Shown piece by piece: positions 8,915-15,834 of a DNA stretch of 16,657 nt (its first letter is position 1; each line of letters opens with the position of its first letter). The notes under the pieces are model-generated. The model worked only from the letters and a program-made list of their open reading frames with translations, did not search any database and was not told the DNA's origin. The stretch is taken from the NCBI GenBank assembly GCA_038200275.1, contig JBBPYC010000061.1, positions 1-16,657 of the forward strand, in the 5' to 3' direction. Made by a program: the position numbers and the translations under genes. Origin of the DNA: JBBPYC01 sp038200275 (lineage in GTDB: Bacteria > Pseudomonadota > Gammaproteobacteria > Burkholderiales > Burkholderiaceae_C).

Positions 8915-9182
8915 CCGGGCCACCGCATTCAAACGCGATTACAAGCGCGAAGCCAGAGGCCAGCACCGGGCGTCGCTGGATAACGCATTGCAGCCCGTTC
9001 TGGTGGCCTTGGCCACCGATCAGCCGCTTGATACCAAGCACCGCGACCATGATCTGGGCGGCGATTGGGCGGGCTACCGTGAGTGCCACCTCAAACCCGA
9101 CCTGCTGCTGATCTACCGAAAGTCGGAGGCCGATACCCTCAGACTGGCGCGGCTTGGCTCGCATAGCGAGCTGTTCGGGTGA
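8901..9182 (+). CDS. YafQ-family mRNA interferase toxin
   Basis: A 93-residue RelE-superfamily toxin closest to E. coli YafQ (92 residues), which cleaves mRNA on the ribosome. The diagnostic stretch DWAGYRECHLKPDLLLIY and the C-terminal RLGSHSELFG match YafQ. All residues I recall as functionally important in YafQ have counterparts: H50, H63, D67, H88 and F92. The toxin therefore looks active. ATG at 8901 lies within the last codons of the antitoxin gene, giving a 14-base overlap and coupled translation. No second gene follows in the operon. Confidence 0.9.
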   Translation: MRGIDRATAFKRDYKREARGQHRASLDNALQPVLVALATDQPLDTKHRDHDLGGDWAGYRECHLKPDLLLIYRKSEADTLRLARLGSHSELFG

Positions 9183-9416
9183 GCGAGTGGTGGAGGGGGC
9201 GACCGTCTAAAAAAAGCGTTTTGCTTGGCAACGTCCAGCACTGAACGCACGGGTGCTGCCGCAGCACAGGATCCCTATCGATCCGCTATGCGTCGTCGGT
9301 CACAAAACCCCCTTACCGATCAACTGCTTAGCCTCGATGCGATTTCGAGGGGCTGATTTGCCATCCAAAAATCGCGCGGATGATAAGAATAATTATCATC
9401 CCGCCGATTTGACGTT
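9183..9416. other. Non-coding stretch between the toxin gene and the Rid fragment
   Basis: No protein is supported here. Near 9210 a short A-run is followed by a weak AAGC/GCTT stem, which might be a poor terminator. The right part contains the promoter and Fur-box-like site listed separately. Confidence 0.4.
9358..9400 (+). promoter_or_regulatory. Promoter overlapped by a Fur-box-like palindrome
   Basis: TTGCCA (9358-9363), 17 bases, then TGATAA (9381-9386) form a reasonable sigma-70 promoter. GATAAGAATAATTATCATC (9382-9400) matches the classical 19-bp Fur consensus at 15 of 19 positions and is part of the palindrome GATGATAA/TTATCATC. A repressor bound there would cover the -10 box, as expected for iron-controlled repression. 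Fur binding is inferred. Confidence 0.65.
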
Positions 9417-9743
9417 TTGCGAGCTGGCGCGGCGGGGCCATTCTCTGTGTCTGCACCGACGACACCAGTCTTCCCTTCGACATGGGGTCTGAGTAGCCAT
9501 GGAGCAGAAAACCTACATCACGCAACCAAAGCGGCGAGCGGTGATCTTTGCTCGGTAGTCAAGATCACCGTCCTGATCGTGAATCACGACGCGGACAGGC
9601 TCCGCACCTTCATCGCGGCAGTCGATGACGCCTTCAGCGACGCAGTGAAGCCGATATCGACGCTTTTCCCGATGCCGCGATGGGCTGGGGACAAAATGTT
9701 CATCGACATCAACGCGGTCACGGTCACGGTCCTGCCCAATTGA
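9417..9743 (+). pseudogene. Truncated Rid (YjgF/YER057c/UK114) family fragment
   Basis: The C-terminal two thirds of this 108-codon frame resemble the second half of a Rid-family protein: AENLHHATKAASGDLCSVVKITVLIVNHDAD, then STLFPMPRWAGDKMFIDINAVTV, matching the usual 'L-VVK-TVFL-D' and 'IEI-A-AV' pattern. Rid enzymes deaminate reactive enamines/imines. The N-terminal half of the family (about 45-50 residues) is missing. The sequence upstream of about 9500 is unrelated low-complexity translation starting from a TTG, without a ribosome site. It is therefore probably the remnant of a gene whose 5' part was replaced. It lies 27 bases before the MBL gene, with which an intact ancestor may have been co-transcribed. 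The Rid match is from memory of the pattern, with moderate certainty. Confidence 0.5.
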
Positions 9744-9770
9744 TCTGCACGACAGAACAGGAGAACGCCA

Positions 9771-10586
9771 GTGCCCATTCATCTCTGCGACGCTTGCGGA
9801 ACGTCCTTTCCCGACAGCGAAACCGCGCCCGACAGCTGCCCGATCTGCGAGGATGAGCGTCAGTACGTCCCCGCCAGCGGACAGTCTTGGACCACGACCG
9901 AAAACCTCGCAGCGACTCATTCGAACCTTTGGAGGCGGCATGAGCCGAACCTGTTCGAGATCAGAACCCAGCCTGGTTTTGGTATCGGCCAACGCGCGTT
10001 CCTGATCAGGACGCCCAAAGGCAACATCCTGTGGGATTGCATCGCCTTGCTCGATCCGGCGACCGAGGAGATTATCCGTGGGCTTGGCGGCATCGACGCT
10101 ATCGCCATCTCGCATCCGCATTACTACACCACGATGCAGGACTGGGCGCGGGCTTTCGATGCGTCTGTCCATCTTCATGCGCTCGACCGCGAATGGGTCA
10201 TGCGGCCGGACGAGAAACTTAAGTTCTGGGAGGGCGACAGTCTTGAGATCGGCGACGGTCTCACACTGCTACGGCTTGGCGGGCATTTCGCCGGTGGCAC
10301 TGTGTTGCATTGGCGGGAAGGCGCGGAAGGCCGCGGTGCGTTACTAAGCGGAGACATCGTGCAGGTCGCTGCGGACAACAGCCGCGTTTCCTTCATGTGG
10401 AGCTACCCCAACATGCTGCCGCTCGCGGCCGCCACAGTGAAGCGCATGGGTGACGCGCTGGAGCTGTGGGATTTCGACCGCATTTATGGCGCCTTTAGTG
10501 GCAAGACCGTGCCTTCGGGTGCGAAACAGGCCGTCGGACGATCCGTGTCGCGATACGTCGAACTGCTTGAAGGCAAACAGGCCTGA
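9771..10586 (+). CDS. MBL-fold metallo-hydrolase-like protein with N-terminal zinc ribbon and altered metal motif
   Basis: A 271-residue protein starting at GTG 9771, with AGGAG nine bases upstream. Residues 6-26 form a small zinc-ribbon-like knuckle pair (C6-D-A-C9 and C23-P-I-C26). A metallo-beta-lactamase-like domain follows: GNILWDC, AISHPHYYT (113-120), GGHFAGGTVLHW (170-181) and LLSGDIVQV (191-199). Canonical MBL hydrolases have HxHxDH. Here the motif is H115-P-H117-Y-Y-T, so the Asp and His of the second metal site are Tyr119 and Thr120. H172 and D195 are in the expected later positions. It may bind one metal or act on a different substrate. The reaction is unknown. It follows the Rid remnant and may share its promoter. 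Confidence 0.8.
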   Translation: MPIHLCDACGTSFPDSETAPDSCPICEDERQYVPASGQSWTTTENLAATHSNLWRRHEPNLFEIRTQPGFGIGQRAFLIRTPKGNILWDCIALLDPATEEIIRGLGGIDAIAISHPHYYTTMQDWARAFDASVHLHALDREWVMRPDEKLKFWEGDSLEIGDGLTLLRLGGHFAGGTVLHWREGAEGRGALLSGDIVQVAADNSRVSFMWSYPNMLPLAAATVKRMGDALELWDFDRIYGAFSGKTVPSGAKQAVGRSVSRYVELLEGKQA

Positions 10587-10640
10587 ACCGACACCAAGCC
10601 TTAAGACTACAGGGGCCATATCCTCGGCAAGGACGCGGTC

Positions 10641-11326
10641 GGGTTCTGTCGCGATGAGCGCGGGCAGGTAAGGTCAGCCGAGAAAGTTTGACTGTCCGAA
10701 GATGATCGAAGCGCTGCGCCGGGTGGCCCAGCGCCTGCACGACCCGCTGGAGGTGATGTGGGTGTGCGTGCGGTGGTACGCGGCCTCCCCGCTGGGCTTT
10801 CGCCAGATCGAGGAGATCAGGGGCGAGTGCGGAGTCTTCGTCGGTCACTCCACGCTGCACCGCTGGTGGATCAGAATCTCGCCGATGCTGGCGGTTGGCA
10901 CAAGTTGGCGAATGGACGAGACTTACGTCAAGGTCGGCGGCCAGTGGAAGTACCTGTACCGCGCGGTCGACAAGGACGGCGACACGATCGACAAGAGTGG
11001 CCCCAACACGGCCGCCGTCGTGAGCATCCAGGCCGACAGCGGCCTAGCCATCGAGACGCGTAAATCGAAGCACCCCAATAACCTCGTCGAGCAAGACCAC
11101 CGGGCCATCAAACGGATCACCCGTTCGATGCTAGGATTCAAAAGGTTTCGCTGCGCACGTATCCTGCTCGCCGGCATCGAAACGATGCACATGATTCGTG
11201 AGGGCCAGCTCGGCGCGATCAACGACCAAGCCTCGTCACCAACGAATCAGTTTTACTCGCTGGCCTTTTGATCGAGTCTGGCCTCGCGGCTTCGCTTGGT
11301 CGCACCGCCTTATTGCGGCAGAACCC
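10641..11326 (+). mobile_element. IS6-family insertion sequence, internally deleted
   Basis: Inverted ends begin GGGTTCTGTCGCGATGAG at 10641 (plus) and GGGTTCTGCCGCAATAAG at 11326 (minus), 15 of 18 matching. They enclose a single IS6-type transposase frame. The element is 686 bp; IS6 members are usually about 750-880 bp, consistent with the deletions inside the transposase. The flanking octamers ACGCGGTC and GTCGCCTG differ, so no 8-bp target duplication is evident. Confidence 0.7.
10702..11271 (+). pseudogene. IS6-family transposase with internal in-frame deletions
   Basis: This 189-codon frame is clearly IS6-like: LEVMWVCVRWYAASPLGFRQIEEI, STLHRWW, SWRMDETYVKVGGQWKYLYRAVDKDGDT, IDKSGPNTAA, NNLVEQDHRAIKRITRSMLGFK and LLAGIETMHMIREGQ. 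The acidic triad (D in MDETY, D in IDKSG, E in VEQDH) is still present. About 33 residues that normally lie between 'VDKDGDT' and 'IDKSG' are absent, including the 'LTAKRD' segment. About eight to ten basic residues are also missing before VGTSWRMDET. Both gaps keep the frame. The larger gap removes part of the catalytic RNase H fold, so the protein is probably inactive. It is about 189 residues against a usual 230-240. ATG 10702 is the likely start. Confidence 0.8.
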
Positions 11327-11479
11327 GTCGCCTGCCAGTGCTCACCGTGTAGGACGAGCGATGCAGGCCTTTGGCGCAACAAGCGGCTTGACGGCTCCCA
11401 GGCGCACCCGTTACCCTCAGTTCGATCGTTTGTATCCAACAATCGCCGGCGGCCCAGTTGGCATTCCTTCAAGGAGTCA
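11272..11479. other. Short non-coding stretch after the IS6 element
   Basis: It contains the right IS end (to 11326) and about 150 bases with no supported gene. The last bases (AAGGAG, 11471-11476) are the ribosome site of the next gene. Confidence 0.4.
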
Positions 11480-11719
11480 ATGACTATGAGCGGTTCCACA
11501 TCCATCGGCAATGACAAGCGACAAGGCGATGAGGGGATCGACGCACCGCCGAGCGACAAATCGACCCTGTCGCCCGGCGACGAGGCATTACCCGGCACGG
11601 TCGGCACAGGCGAAAACGCGTGCCGCTGCTGCGGCGGTTCCGGAAAAATGGACGATGGCACCGAATGCAAGGAGTGCAGCGGTACTGGCAAGGTAAATGT
11701 GGCGATAGGCGGCGCCTGA
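11480..11719 (+). CDS. Small DnaJ-type CxxCxGxG zinc-finger protein
   Basis: A 79-residue protein with two copies of the CxxCxGxG motif found in the DnaJ cysteine-rich domain: C48-R-C-C51-GGSG and C63-K-E-C66-SGTG. DnaJ has four such motifs binding two zinc ions; two copies could bind one zinc. The N-terminal 45 residues are polar, rich in Ser, Asp and Gly, and probably disordered. There is no J domain. The ribosome site AAGGAG (11471-11476) is excellent. ATG at 11480 is only 3 bases from it and ATG at 11486 is 9 bases away, so the second start (77 residues) may be the real one. Small proteins of this kind occur in proteobacteria, and their function is not known to me. Confidence 0.75.
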   Translation: MTMSGSTSIGNDKRQGDEGIDAPPSDKSTLSPGDEALPGTVGTGENACRCCGGSGKMDDGTECKECSGTGKVNVAIGGA

Positions 11720-11882
11720 ACGGCATCTGCTCGACGGCGCGCATGGCGCAGGTGCACCACCCGAAAATCCCCAAAGCACTCGGGCAGATCGCGCCCGGGA
11801 CTGCTGGCTCAGCCGTGTTTGCACCGTTCGTGGCCGGCGAAGTGGTGGAATATGGCTGTTGTGTGTTCACGGTGAGCACTTA

Positions 11883-11957
11883 GCCTGCTGAGCTTGCCAG
11901 CCACATACCGCCGAGCGAGACTGAGGCAAGTTACTACCGACATCTTGCTCAGCAGGC
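11883..11957. repeat. 75-bp inverted-repeat module A
   Basis: Perfect 11-bp arms GCCTGCTGAGC (11883-11893) and GCTCAGCAGGC (11947-11957) enclose 53 bases. A nested 6-bp inverted repeat, CTTGCC (11893-11898) and GGCAAG (11925-11930), lies inside. It could form a cruciform or RNA hairpin, or be a small element remnant. It has no attC core sequences and no T-run. Confidence 0.6.
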
Positions 11958-12214
11958 CTCAATGAGACCCGGGGCAGTTCACCCCTGGCTGTCTTCATGG
12001 GCGCAGTGCCACTCTTTCTCTGCTTCCTGACGTGCTACGAGCGGCGCCTTGCAGACCGCCCATCGGCAGGCCGCGCCCCACAACGCCGAGGAAGCGCAGC
12101 GCGTCATCATCATCAACGTCGGTGAAGATCGGAAGGCGCTTCATTTGCATGAGAGCGACTGGAGGCTGGTACAAAAGTGCGCACACCCCCATAGACACGT
12201 TGTACAAAAAATAG

Positions 12215-12289
12215 CGGCTTCGACCGGACGATTGAACAGGACTTACGCCGACGCATCAATGCGCTGTCGAGCTACAGCAGTCGAAGCCG
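12215..12289. repeat. 75-bp inverted-repeat module B
   Basis: Perfect 10-bp arms CGGCTTCGAC (12215-12224) and GTCGAAGCCG (12280-12289) enclose 55 bases. An inner short hairpin CGCAT-CA-ATGCG lies near 12251-12262. The overall length equals module A although the sequence differs. It lies 70 bases upstream of the rhodopsin start, so an RNA structure in its leader is possible. Confidence 0.6.
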
Positions 12290-12358
12290 AACACGAAAAG
12301 CGGGCACACCCCTGCAACTCGATGATGGGCATTCCTTAATTCCTCTCCTTCATCTGCC

Positions 12359-13110
12359 ATGGATGGTGTTCAGCTCCCCCTCCTGATCGGTTTCGTGATC
12401 ATGTCGATCAGCTCGCTGCTGTTGTATGCCACGGCACCAAGGATCCGGTGCTGCGACACCACACGTACTTCCACTCGACCGTCCCGTTCATCGCGGCAAC
12501 AGCGTACCTTGCGATGTATCTGGGCACCGGCGTGCTGTCCATCAACAACGAGACGGTGTTCATCGCTCGCTATGTCGACTGGACCTTCACCACGCCGCTG
12601 CTGCTCGCAGGGCTTGCGCAGACCGCCTTGCACGAGCACGGCAAGTCCAGCGGCTTCATGGTCTCGTTGATCACGCTCGACGTGATCATGATCATCACCG
12701 GGCTGCTGTCGGCGCTGAGCCTTGGCGGCGGGCCAGGCACCGGCGGCGTTGCGCACTGGGTCTGGTATCTGTGGTCGTGCTGTGCATTTCTCGGCGTGCT
12801 GTACCTGCTGTGGTCGCCGCTGAAAGCGATCAGCGCGCGTCAGGCTGGGGCGATGGACGGCGTCTACCGCAGCAACCTGGTATTCCTGACCATCGTCTGG
12901 TTGTTCTACCCAGTCGTCTTTCTGATCGGCCCGCAAGGCATCAAGCTCACGGACGCGGTGACCAACGTCTGGCTGATCCTGGTCTTGGACGTCATTGCGA
13001 AGGTGGTCTATGGGTTCGCAGCGAGTGCGCAGTTCAAGCGCGTGGCGGAGGAGTCCAGCGTGCCGGCCCGCCGGACATCGGCGTCACCATTGACCGCTGG
13101 AGTACGGTAA
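12359..13110 (+). CDS. DTG-type microbial rhodopsin (light-driven proton pump family), apparent -1 frameshift near 12433
   Basis: A seven-helix retinal protein. Helix C reads RYVDWTFTTPLLLAG: bacteriorhodopsin D85 and T89 are kept, while D96 is Gly (12610-12612). This gives the D-T-G motif known from a proteobacterial group of proton pumps with an unusual donor. Helix G has LDVIAKVVYGF with D212 and the retinal lysine K216 (13000-13002). Helix B begins HHTYFHSTVP, placing a His at position 46, a candidate alternative donor. Helix A (MDGVQLPLLIGFVIMSISSLLLYAT) is in another frame. Inserting one G at 12433-12434 restores YATGTKDPVLRHHTYF. Translation from GTG 12448 alone gives 220 residues lacking helix A. 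The gap is either a true mutation or a sequencing error. The downstream blh gene supports the rhodopsin role. Confidence 0.88.
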
Positions 13111-13116
13111 CGGGCC

Positions 13117-13998
13117 ATGACCGCTGTCGGCATTCGTCGATCCGGACGAAGCGTCGGCGGTCCGCTGCTTGGGCTCGCGGTTGGCTTGTTACTCACACTG
13201 ACTGAGCCGCGTCTGCAAGCCGCCGCATCGGTGCTGCTGGTCATGCTGCTCGGCATCTCGCACGGTGCGAGCGACCATGCACTGGCCGCCGACGTGTGGC
13301 GAGCCCGCATCGGACGCTGCTGGCTGGCGGTATTCGTTGCGCTTTATCTGTTGCTCGGCGCGATCGTCTTCCTGCTGTGGCAATACGCGCCTCAATCCAT
13401 GTTGGCTCCATTCCTCGCGGTGTCGGCGTGGCACTTCAGCGCTGACGGCTCCGATGGCAATACTGGAACTGCTGGCAGTCTGCAGACGGCACCTGACCGG
13501 GCAGCGCGCGTCGCCTACGGCTTGCTGCCGATCGCCGGACCCGCGTTGCTCCACACAGGCGAACTCGGTAGGCTGCTCGCACCGCTGTTGTCATCGGAGG
13601 AAGACACGCAGGCTTTTGCTTCTGCGCTGGTGCCAGTAGCGGGGTTTGCCGTCATCGCGCTGCTGGTCGCGGTGCAACGGCTTGCAAAGGCGGGCCGTAC
13701 TGAGGGCGTACTCAAGCTGGCGGCCGTTGCGGTCATGACCATCGGCCTGCCGCCACTGGTCGGCTTTGCCATCTACTTCTGTTTTATTCACGCGCGTAAG
13801 GAAATGCAGCAACGCTGTCGGCTGTTGAGCTGCAGCATCACCGCCTACCACGCGAGGTTCGTGCCCACCATCGTGGGCGGTGTGGCCTGCATTGCAGCTG
13901 CCTGCTGGCTGCTGCCAACGGCGACGTCGGCGCTGATCGCCGGGCTCGCTGCGCTGACCTTTCCGCACATGCTGTTGGTGCCGAGCGCGTCGCGCTGA
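13117..13998 (+). CDS. blh: Blh/Brp-family beta-carotene 15,15'-dioxygenase
   Basis: A 293-residue membrane enzyme of the Brp/Blh family, which cleaves beta-carotene into two retinals for rhodopsin. Signature blocks are GISHGASDH (46-54, H49 and H54), SAWHFSADG (H106), IYFCFIHARKEM (H225) and LTFPHMLLV (H284). Several hydrophobic helices separate them, as usual in this integral membrane family. Family members I recall have His-Ser-x-Arg-His in the third block; here it is H225-A-R-K-E229, so a His expected four residues on is Glu. ATG 13117 lies 6 bases after the rhodopsin stop, indicating a two-gene operon. No carotenoid synthesis genes are in the window, so beta-carotene must be made elsewhere. 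Confidence 0.88.
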   Translation: MTAVGIRRSGRSVGGPLLGLAVGLLLTLTEPRLQAAASVLLVMLLGISHGASDHALAADVWRARIGRCWLAVFVALYLLLGAIVFLLWQYAPQSMLAPFLAVSAWHFSADGSDGNTGTAGSLQTAPDRAARVAYGLLPIAGPALLHTGELGRLLAPLLSSEEDTQAFASALVPVAGFAVIALLVAVQRLAKAGRTEGVLKLAAVAVMTIGLPPLVGFAIYFCFIHARKEMQQRCRLLSCSITAYHARFVPTIVGGVACIAAACWLLPTATSALIAGLAALTFPHMLLVPSASR

Positions 13999-14177
13999 CG
14001 GCTGCAACACCAGGCCGAGCCAGCGAAAGCGCAGCCAGTGACCACGCTTCGTTTGGCTCGGAGATTGCCAGCGCCTTCAAAGTCAGGTGAGGCGCAGCAC
14101 TGCTGGGCATGCTGACTGCCTGAAGGTGCCGCCGGCAACCGCCGGCAACTTCCCTGACATCTCAACCAGGATTCCTC

Positions 14178-14609
14178 ATGAAAACATTTCTTTTGGCAGC
14201 CGCTTGCGCTGCGCTTTTGGGCGCGACAGGCATCGCCAGCGCGCAGCCGACTGGACCCGGCACGGGACCGTCCGGGGCCAGTGGGGCGGGCACGATGAGC
14301 GATTCCAATAAACCTGGGCAGCGAGGCATGAGCGACGACAAAGCCATGCCATCAGGTATGAGCGACCCCAGCAAATCATCCGGTGCAATGGATGGTTCAA
14401 GCGCGCCGAACTCGGCAGGCAGTCCGATGACCACTCCCGGAGCCAGCGGCTCCACAGGCTCCAGCGGCATGACAAGCCCAGGCACCACGCCGGGCATGCC
14501 AAGCAGCCCCAACCAAGGTGCAACTCCTGGTGCCGGTGGCGCGTCCAGTCAAGGCGACAAGGCGATAACCAACCCCTCGGGCAGCAGCGGGTCGTCCATG
14601 AGCAAATGA
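14178..14609 (+). CDS. Secreted low-complexity Gly/Ser/Pro-rich protein
   Basis: A 143-residue protein with a clear signal peptide: MKTFLLAAACAALLGATGIASAQ, probably cut after ASA. The mature part is almost entirely Gly, Ser, Pro, Met, Ala and Thr, with imperfect repeats such as GMSD and PGTTPGMPSS. It has no Cys and no folded domain I can see, so it is probably disordered and periplasmic or surface-exposed. ATG 14178 has AGGA six bases upstream, a good start. The stop overlaps a possible upstream start of the next frame. Similar small 'proline/glycine-rich' exported proteins occur in Burkholderiales; I do not know a function. Confidence 0.7.
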   Translation: MKTFLLAAACAALLGATGIASAQPTGPGTGPSGASGAGTMSDSNKPGQRGMSDDKAMPSGMSDPSKSSGAMDGSSAPNSAGSPMTTPGASGSTGSSGMTSPGTTPGMPSSPNQGATPGAGGASSQGDKAITNPSGSSGSSMSK

Positions 14610-14641
14610 GGGGATGCGGCACGAAGGCGGGCGTAGGTCTT

Positions 14642-15001
14642 ATGAGTGCATCTGAATTTGTGCCGCGCTCGAGATTCGCAGATGATTGCCTCATGCCGAT
14701 TGAGCTGCTGCGAAAACTCACCGACCAAATACTGCCTTGCTGGATTGATGACCCGGTTGCGGTAGACAATCTGCGCCTGCTGCGCGCAGCCGAGCTGGTT
14801 GCCATGATCGTTGCGTCTTCACCGGAATCCGCTATGTCGGATGCACCGAGCCCACGTGCTCATGTGCTGGCGATTACTCAAAAGGGCAGGCTTGTTGCAT
14901 CAGCTCGCGGCCCAGTCTCGCTTGATTCTCTGCTCGCCGAACAGCTTTCTGGGCAGCACGGGGAAGTGATCCTCGCGCAGCAGTGCGAGCCAAATGATTA
15001 G
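14642..15001 (+). CDS. Hypothetical protein
   Basis: A 119-residue frame from ATG 14642. It is open further upstream to 14606 (overlapping the previous stop as ATGA), and another ATG lies at 14693 (MPIELLRKLTDQILPCW), so the start is uncertain. The ribosome site AGG before 14642 is weak. The C-terminal half (AHVLAITQKGRLVASARGPVSLDSLLAEQLSGQHGEVILAQ) has a mixed alpha/beta look. Amino-acid use is that of a real GC-rich protein. There is no signal peptide or membrane segment. I do not recognise a family. It follows the low-complexity secreted gene on the same strand. Confidence 0.5.
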   Translation: MSASEFVPRSRFADDCLMPIELLRKLTDQILPCWIDDPVAVDNLRLLRAAELVAMIVASSPESAMSDAPSPRAHVLAITQKGRLVASARGPVSLDSLLAEQLSGQHGEVILAQQCEPND

Positions 15002-15224
15002 GCCTAAAGCGCTTTCATAAACTTGCCGCATGTAATCGGTGCGTGTCCAGCGTGTTGATGCGCTCGGCGCCCCCTCCTTTTTGCTTGGCGCCAGCCCATG
15101 TGCCGGCTGGCTATGCGGGACGATGTCGCACCCGTGTGCGAACCTGACGCTTTCTCACGACAAGCGCATGTCGAGCAGCCGCAGATAAGGCGCCAGACAC
15201 GCCGGCATCCCACACAATGCCGCC

Positions 15225-15803
15225 ATGAATCTGGCCGCGTCTTCTGATCCCACCCTCATCGGTCTACTTGACCGCATCGCAGCGCAGGATCACGCAGCGC
15301 TCAAGTCCTTGTACGAGCAGACCGCGCCGCGTCTGTACGGACTTGCATTGCGCGTGGTCGGTCAGCGTGAGGCAGCGGAAGACGTGCTACAGGAAGCGTT
15401 CTTGACGATCTGGCGCTCGGCCGGGGACTACCGCGCGACCTTGAGCCCTCCGACGGCCTGGCTGGCGCTGATCGTACGTAGCCGCGCGTTGGATTGCCTG
15501 CGTCGGCTTGACGCCAGCGGAAGCCGTGTAACGCAGGAACTGGACGAACACCTGTCCGCCGTGCTGGAAAGTGAAGCACCCGACCCCATGGCGCAGGCGC
15601 ATGCCAGCGAGCAGGCTACGGCGCTGCATCGTTGCCTCGGCCAGCTCGACCATCGACAGCGTGAGGTGATCAGCGCTGCCTACCTGCGTGACCTGAGCCA
15701 CAGCGAATTGGCGACCCAGTTGCAGCTGCCATTGGGCACGGTGAAGACCTGGATCCGGCGCGGCTTGGAGCAGCTGCGCGGCTGTCTGGCGCACTTGGCC
15801 TGA
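15225..15803 (+). CDS. ECF (group IV) RNA polymerase sigma factor
   Basis: A 192-residue extracytoplasmic-function sigma factor, SigK-like. Region 2 is LYEQTAPRLYGLALRVVGQREAAEDVLQEAFLTIWRSAGDYRA, ending with TAWLALIVRSRALDCLRRLD. A linker follows, then region 4: CLGQLDHRQREVISAAYLRDLSHSELATQLQLPLGTVKTWIRRGLEQLRGCL, with its helix-turn-helix. Regions 3 and 1.1 are absent, as in all ECF factors. ATG 15225 is supported by the fit of the N-terminus (ATLIGLLDRIAAQDHAALKSLYEQ pattern). The anti-sigma gene follows after 31 bases. No autoregulatory -35/-10 pair could be assigned with confidence. Confidence 0.93.
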   Translation: MNLAASSDPTLIGLLDRIAAQDHAALKSLYEQTAPRLYGLALRVVGQREAAEDVLQEAFLTIWRSAGDYRATLSPPTAWLALIVRSRALDCLRRLDASGSRVTQELDEHLSAVLESEAPDPMAQAHASEQATALHRCLGQLDHRQREVISAAYLRDLSHSELATQLQLPLGTVKTWIRRGLEQLRGCLAHLA

Positions 15804-15834
15804 AGCGCCGCACGAGCACTGCTTGGCATTTCTG

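Larger units (their letters stand above)
11720..12358. other. Gene-poor region upstream of the rhodopsin gene
   Basis: No protein in this 639-base stretch can be supported. A frame ending at 11883 (MAQVHHPKIPKALGQ from 11743) and one at 12049-12339 resemble coding sequence slightly but match nothing I know. Two 75-bp inverted-repeat modules lie here (listed separately). No convincing promoter for the downstream rhodopsin gene is seen; TTGAAC (12232) with a poor -10 is the best candidate. Confidence 0.5.

Noticed and set aside
9513..10178. A 221-codon minus-strand frame over the Rid fragment and MBL gene
   Set aside because: It lies opposite the MBL gene, which has a ribosome site and domain motifs; the minus frame has no recognisable fold.
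11883..12289. Inverted-repeat modules as integron attC sites
   Set aside because: Neither has the RYYYAAC and GTTRRRY core sites, and no integron integrase or cassette genes are nearby.
12426..13205. A 259-codon plus-strand frame overlapping the rhodopsin gene
   Set aside because: Its translation is Arg/His/Ala-rich without membrane helices, while the neighbouring frame carries all rhodopsin signature residues.
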